A program made the position numbers and the translations under genes. Under the pieces are notes generated by a model, which saw only the letters and a program-made list of their open reading frames with translations, was not told the DNA's origin and did not search any database. A stretch of 64,000 nt of DNA, taken from positions 62,001-126,000 of the forward strand of contig NZ_JARQTO010000004.1 in the NCBI RefSeq assembly GCF_029577735.1. Reading direction: 5' to 3'. Of this stretch, positions 60,420 to 64,000 are shown one piece after another. This stretch comes from Exercitatus varius (lineage in GTDB: Bacteria; Pseudomonadota; Gammaproteobacteria; Enterobacterales; Pasteurellaceae). The first letter of the stretch is position 1. Every line of letters begins with the position of its first letter.

Positions 60420-62099
60420 ATGACAATGTCGTCTCTTTATAAAAATGCGGGTGATTTCTCGCCTGTCAGTACGGATGTGATTATTATCGGTGGCGGCGCG
60501 ACCGGTGCAGGGATTGCACGCGACTGCGCATTACGCGGATTGAAATGCGTGCTGTTGGAGCGGCGCGATATTGCCACCGGAGCGACCGGTCGCAATCACG
60601 GTTTACTGCACAGCGGCGGACGTTACGCCGTGAACGATCGGGAATCCGCGGAAGAATGTATCAAAGAAAATCTCATCTTAAAAAACATCGCCCGTCACTG
60701 CGTGGACGATACTAAAGGTCTTTTCATCACATTGCCCGAAGACGATTTGAATTATCAGAAAACCTTTATTGACGCCTGTACTGCCTCGGGCATTGAAGCG
60801 GTCGCGATTGATCCCGCTTTGGCGCGCTACATGGAGCCGTCGGTGAATCCCGAATTGCTGGGCGCCGTGGTTGTGCCGGACGGTTCCGTCGATCCTTTCC
60901 GTTTAACCGCCGCCAATATGATTGACGCCACCGAGCACGGCGCGCAGATTTACACTTATTGTGAAGTGATTGGCCTGATTCGCGAAGGCGATAAAGTCAT
61001 CGGCGTTAACGTATATGATCACAAAAACGCAGTGAAACGGCAATTTTTTGCTCCGGTTGTGGTGAATGCCGGCGGAATCTGGGGACAAGGCATTGCGGAA
61101 TATGCCGATTTGAAAATTCGTATGTTTCCGGCGAAAGGCGCGTTACTGGTTATGGGTCACCGCATTAATAAATTAGTGATCAACCGTTGCCGTAAACCGG
61201 CGGACGCCGATATTTTAGTGCCGGGCGACACCATTTGTGTTATCGGTACCACATCCAGCCGCATTCCTTATGATCAAATCGATAACATGGAAGTTACGCC
61301 GGAAGAAGTGGACATTTTATTCCGCGAAGGCGAAAAACTGGCGCCGAGCCTGCGCTACACTCGCGTGCTGCGCGCTTACGCCGGCGTGCGCCCGCTGGTG
61401 GCGACCGATGACGATCCCTCCGGTCGTAATGTCAGTCGCGGTATTGTTCTGCTTGATCACGCCAAACGCGACGGTTTGGAAGGATTCATCACTATCACCG
61501 GCGGTAAACTGATGACTTATCGCCTGATGGCGGAATGGGCGACGGATTTAGTGTGTAAAAAACTCAACGTCAATAAAAAATGCGAAACGGCCGACCGCAC
61601 TTTACCGGGTTCGGAAGAATCCCGCGACGAAATCAACAAAAAAATCGTCAATATTCCGAAAACCATCAGCAGTTCCGCCGTTTACCGGCACGGTACTCGC
61701 GCTAAACCGATGCTTGAAAACGAGCGTTTAGATCGTTCTTTAGTGTGCGAATGCGAAGCGGTGACCGCCGGTGAAGTTCGTTATGCTGTGGATAACTTAA
61801 ATATTAATAATCTGGTGGATTTACGCCGCCGTACCCGCGTGGGAATGGGCACCTGTCAGGCGGAATTATGCGCTTGCCGGGCGGCGGGACTCATGGCGCG
61901 TTTCGATGTGGCGACACCGCGTCAGTCCACCCTGCAACTTGCCTCGTTTATGGAAGAACGCTGGAAAGGCATTCAACCTATCGCCTGGGGCGATGCCATG
62001 CGTGAATCGGAATTTACCAGCTGGATTTATTACAGCTTGCTGGGGCTGAATGATGTGCAACCGCAGGCGGTGGAAGGAGTGAATAATAATGAATTTTGA
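60420..62099 (+). CDS. glpA: Anaerobic glycerol-3-phosphate dehydrogenase, subunit A
   Basis: FAD subunit (559 residues) that oxidises glycerol 3-phosphate to DHAP in anaerobic respiration. The N-terminal dinucleotide motif is VIIIGGGATGAGIARD. The C-terminal ~110 residues hold a BFD-like [2Fe-2S] domain with CECEAVTAGEVR and CQAELCACRA. ATG 60420 is preferred over an in-frame GTG at 60408. It overlaps glpB by 11 bases. Confidence 0.95.
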   Translation: MTMSSLYKNAGDFSPVSTDVIIIGGGATGAGIARDCALRGLKCVLLERRDIATGATGRNHGLLHSGGRYAVNDRESAEECIKENLILKNIARHCVDDTKGLFITLPEDDLNYQKTFIDACTASGIEAVAIDPALARYMEPSVNPELLGAVVVPDGSVDPFRLTAANMIDATEHGAQIYTYCEVIGLIREGDKVIGVNVYDHKNAVKRQFFAPVVVNAGGIWGQGIAEYADLKIRMFPAKGALLVMGHRINKLVINRCRKPADADILVPGDTICVIGTTSSRIPYDQIDNMEVTPEEVDILFREGEKLAPSLRYTRVLRAYAGVRPLVATDDDPSGRNVSRGIVLLDHAKRDGLEGFITITGGKLMTYRLMAEWATDLVCKKLNVNKKCETADRTLPGSEESRDEINKKIVNIPKTISSSAVYRHGTRAKPMLENERLDRSLVCECEAVTAGEVRYAVDNLNINNLVDLRRRTRVGMGTCQAELCACRAAGLMARFDVATPRQSTLQLASFMEERWKGIQPIAWGDAMRESEFTSWIYYSLLGLNDVQPQAVEGVNNNEF

Positions 62100-63381
62100 T
62101 GTGGTGATTATCGGCGGCGGATTGGCGGGATTAACCTGCGGTATTGCGCTGCAGGAACAGGGTAAACGTTGTGCGATTGTGAATAACGGGCAGGCGGCAA
62201 TCGACTTTTCCACAGGCTCGATGGATTTATTGGGGCGTTTACCAAACGGAGAAAACGTGCAAAAAATTGACCGCACTTTAGCCAATTTAGCCGAACAATT
62301 GCCCGCGCATCCTTATGCCAAATTGGGCGCTGAACGCGTATTAGCAAAAGCCAAACAGTTTGAGCAACTGGCGGCTAAATTAAATTTAGGATTGGTGGGC
62401 GGTCTTGACCAAAATCACGCGCGCGTCACACCGCTTGGCGGTTTGCGCCGTACCTGGCTTTCTCCGAATAGCGTGCCGACCGTGCAACAGGACGAGCTTT
62501 TCCCTTATCATCATATCGTGATTCTGGGCATTGAAGGCTACCATGATTTCCAACCGCAATTATTGGCGGACAACCTGAAATTGCAGGCGCAATTCGCTCA
62601 TTGCGACATTAAAACCGGCTTCCTGGAGATTCCGGAATTGGATTTCTTACGCCAGCAATCTCGCGAGTTCCGCAGTGTGCACATTGCGCAAACCCTGGAA
62701 CAAAAAGTAAACTTAGCGTCTTTGGTGAATGAAATTCGTCAGGTGGCAAGCGGCGCGGACGCCGTATTTTTGCCGGCCTGTTTCGGGCAAAACAGTCAGG
62801 CTTTCTTCAACGAATTACAGGCGGCGACGGATTTCACTTTATTTGAACTGCCGACTCTGCCGCCGTCATTATTAGGCGGTCGTCAGCATAAAATTTTACG
62901 TCAGCATTTCGAGCAGTTAGGCGGCGTGATGATGAACGGCGACCGGGCGTTACAGGCCGAATTTGACGGTAATCGCGTCACCAAACTGTTCACCCAAATG
63001 CACGAAGACGAGCCTTTAACGGCGGATAATTACGTATTGGCGTCCGGCAGTTTCTTCAGCAACGGCTTGGTGGCGGAATTCGAAAAAATTTACGAACCGG
63101 TATTCGGTGCGGATATTATACAATCCGAGCAATTCGATCCGGCCAATCATTTTACTTGGACGACCAAACGTTTCTCCGCGCCGCAACCTTATCAATCCGC
63201 CGGCGTGGTGATTAACGCGGATTGTCGGGTGCAAAAGTGCGGTCGGTTTTTTGATAATTTATATGCGACGGGCGCGGTCATCGGCGGTTTCAACGGCATT
63301 GAACTGGGTTGCGGTTCGGGTGTCGCGGTGGTGACGGCGTTAACCGTGGCGGATAAAATTGCAGAAAAAATCGGGGGCTAA
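62089..63381 (+). CDS. glpB: Anaerobic glycerol-3-phosphate dehydrogenase, subunit B
   Basis: 430 residues. A second dinucleotide-binding motif (VVIIGGGLAGLTCGIALQ) opens the protein; GlpB is a flavoprotein partner of GlpA that passes electrons towards GlpC. The C-terminal FDNLYATGAVIGGFNGIELGCGSG is conserved. It overlaps glpA and is followed one base later by glpC. Confidence 0.95.
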   Translation: MNFDVVIIGGGLAGLTCGIALQEQGKRCAIVNNGQAAIDFSTGSMDLLGRLPNGENVQKIDRTLANLAEQLPAHPYAKLGAERVLAKAKQFEQLAAKLNLGLVGGLDQNHARVTPLGGLRRTWLSPNSVPTVQQDELFPYHHIVILGIEGYHDFQPQLLADNLKLQAQFAHCDIKTGFLEIPELDFLRQQSREFRSVHIAQTLEQKVNLASLVNEIRQVASGADAVFLPACFGQNSQAFFNELQAATDFTLFELPTLPPSLLGGRQHKILRQHFEQLGGVMMNGDRALQAEFDGNRVTKLFTQMHEDEPLTADNYVLASGSFFSNGLVAEFEKIYEPVFGADIIQSEQFDPANHFTWTTKRFSAPQPYQSAGVVINADCRVQKCGRFFDNLYATGAVIGGFNGIELGCGSGVAVVTALTVADKIAEKIGG

Positions 63382-63382
63382 T

Positions 63383-64000
63383 ATGAATATTCAGGAACTC
63401 ATTGCCAAAGCGCAAAAAGAATTCGAATCACCCGTAACGCAACATACCCATGCCGACGAATCTTTCGAACAATGCTTGAAATGTACCGCTTGTACGGCGG
63501 TTTGTCCGGTGACGAAAGTGAATCCGCTTTATCCGGGCCCGAAACAGTCCGGGCCGGACGGCGAACGTCTGCGTCTGAAAAGTGCGGATTTTTATGACGA
63601 AGCGCTGAAATATTGCCTGAATTGTAAACGTTGCGAAGTGGCTTGCCCGTCTGATGTGAAAATCGGCGATATTATCGTGCGCGCCCGTAACAAATATTTG
63701 GATCGTCAGCATAAACCATTAGTACATAAACTGCGCGACGCGATTCTGAGCAACACCGACATTATGGGCTCGCTCAATACGCCGTTGGCACCGATTGTGA
63801 ATACCATCACCGGCTTGAAGGCAACCAAATTCCTACTGGAAAAAACTATCGGCGTCAGTAAACATCGCACTTTACCAAAATATGCTTTCGGTACGTTTCG
63901 TAATTTCTATTTGAAAAAAATGGCGGCGCAACAGGCGAAATACGAAAATAAAATCGCCTATTATCACGGCTGTTACGTGAATTACAACAATCCGCAACTG
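63383..64000 (+). CDS. glpC: Anaerobic glycerol-3-phosphate dehydrogenase, subunit C (3' end outside window)
   Basis: The reading frame opens at ATG 63383 and is still open at the right edge (206 codons seen). Two [4Fe-4S] ferredoxin motifs are visible: CLKCTACTAVCPVTKVNP (about residue 31) and CLNCKRCEVACP (about residue 78). The C-terminal CCG-type repeats expected in GlpC begin with HGCYVNY just before the edge. GlpC anchors GlpAB and passes electrons to the quinone pool. Confidence 0.94.
   Translation, partial: MNIQELIAKAQKEFESPVTQHTHADESFEQCLKCTACTAVCPVTKVNPLYPGPKQSGPDGERLRLKSADFYDEALKYCLNCKRCEVACPSDVKIGDIIVRARNKYLDRQHKPLVHKLRDAILSNTDIMGSLNTPLAPIVNTITGLKATKFLLEKTIGVSKHRTLPKYAFGTFRNFYLKKMAAQQAKYENKIAYYHGCYVNYNNPQL

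Noticed and set aside
1..64000. tRNA and rRNA genes, phage, toxin-antitoxin or restriction modules
   Set aside because: None was recognised on reading both strands; a tRNA scan and profile searches would be needed to exclude small cases.

Overview
The window is a gene-dense stretch of a gammaproteobacterial chromosome of the family Pasteurellaceae. The strongest evidence is the 9-base DNA uptake signal AAGTGCGGT and its complement, which occur several dozen times both between and inside genes. This is the Haemophilus-type uptake signal, not the Actinobacillus pleuropneumoniae-type. Gene content (ATP-type PEP carboxykinase, class II fructose bisphosphatase, fused peroxiredoxin-glutaredoxin, focA-pflB, anaerobic glpABC) fits a facultative, mixed-acid or succinate-forming member such as Basfia/Mannheimia succiniciproducens or Actinobacillus succinogenes. 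The species is inferred from remembered protein resemblance and is not proven.

Layout. 1-2.7 kb: an operon-like trio of exported proteins (CsgG-like/peptidoglycan-binding, Sel1 repeat, pentapeptide repeat). 2.8-6.7 kb: glpX, zapB, fabR-oxyR and a divergent peroxiredoxin-glutaredoxin fusion. 6.9-12.2 kb: ftsEX, then yibN-secB-gpsA-cysE and a kinase-like gene. 12.3-15.4 kb: hemN, a DUF2489 membrane protein, yihI, bcp. 15.3-18.3 kb: an isolated rhaB/rhaS pair with a CRP site and a decayed IS3-family element. 18.3-25.4 kb: argO, rpe-gph-trpS, pckA, hslO, hslR, nudE. 25.5-33.5 kb: an SDR gene, cysQ, and the oxidative pentose phosphate genes zwf-pgl and gnd, interrupted by small genes and a ~1 kb repeat array in which the 3' part of a glutaredoxin-like gene is triplicated together with a long hairpin. 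33.6-43 kb: a lipoprotein, hslVU with a sigma-32 type promoter, a small exported protein, mutS-cyaY-recQ and yjgR. 43.1-49 kb: ychJ-yihY-dtd, a YqhA-like membrane protein, rmuC, yrdD-tsaC-aroE. 49.1-52.9 kb: a small exported protein, two LysR regulators and a D(-)-tartrate dehydratase. 53-56.4 kb: rlmC, a composite repeat region, nagZ-ycfL-hinT. 56.6-64 kb: focA-pflB, a small ABM-domain gene, and glpAB with glpC running off the end.

Taken together, the window carries glycolysis/gluconeogenesis branch enzymes (glpX, pckA), the oxidative pentose phosphate pathway (zwf, pgl, gnd, rpe), anaerobic pyruvate and glycerol-3-phosphate metabolism (pflB, focA, glpABC), peroxide defence (oxyR, prx-grx, bcp), heat-shock proteolysis and chaperones (hslVU, hslO, hslR), and cell division (zapB, ftsEX). 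Readable regulatory sites include CRP-like sites before rhaB/rhaS, pckA and glpA, an FNR-like site before focA, a sigma-32-like promoter before hslV, and many terminators built from inverted pairs of uptake signals.

No tRNA, rRNA, CRISPR array, prophage or obvious defence system was seen. The least expected structures are the glutaredoxin-fragment/hairpin array (30.6-31.6 kb), a run of five short hairpins after recQ (36.6-36.7 kb), and two related inverted repeat elements next to rlmC (54.2-54.6 kb).
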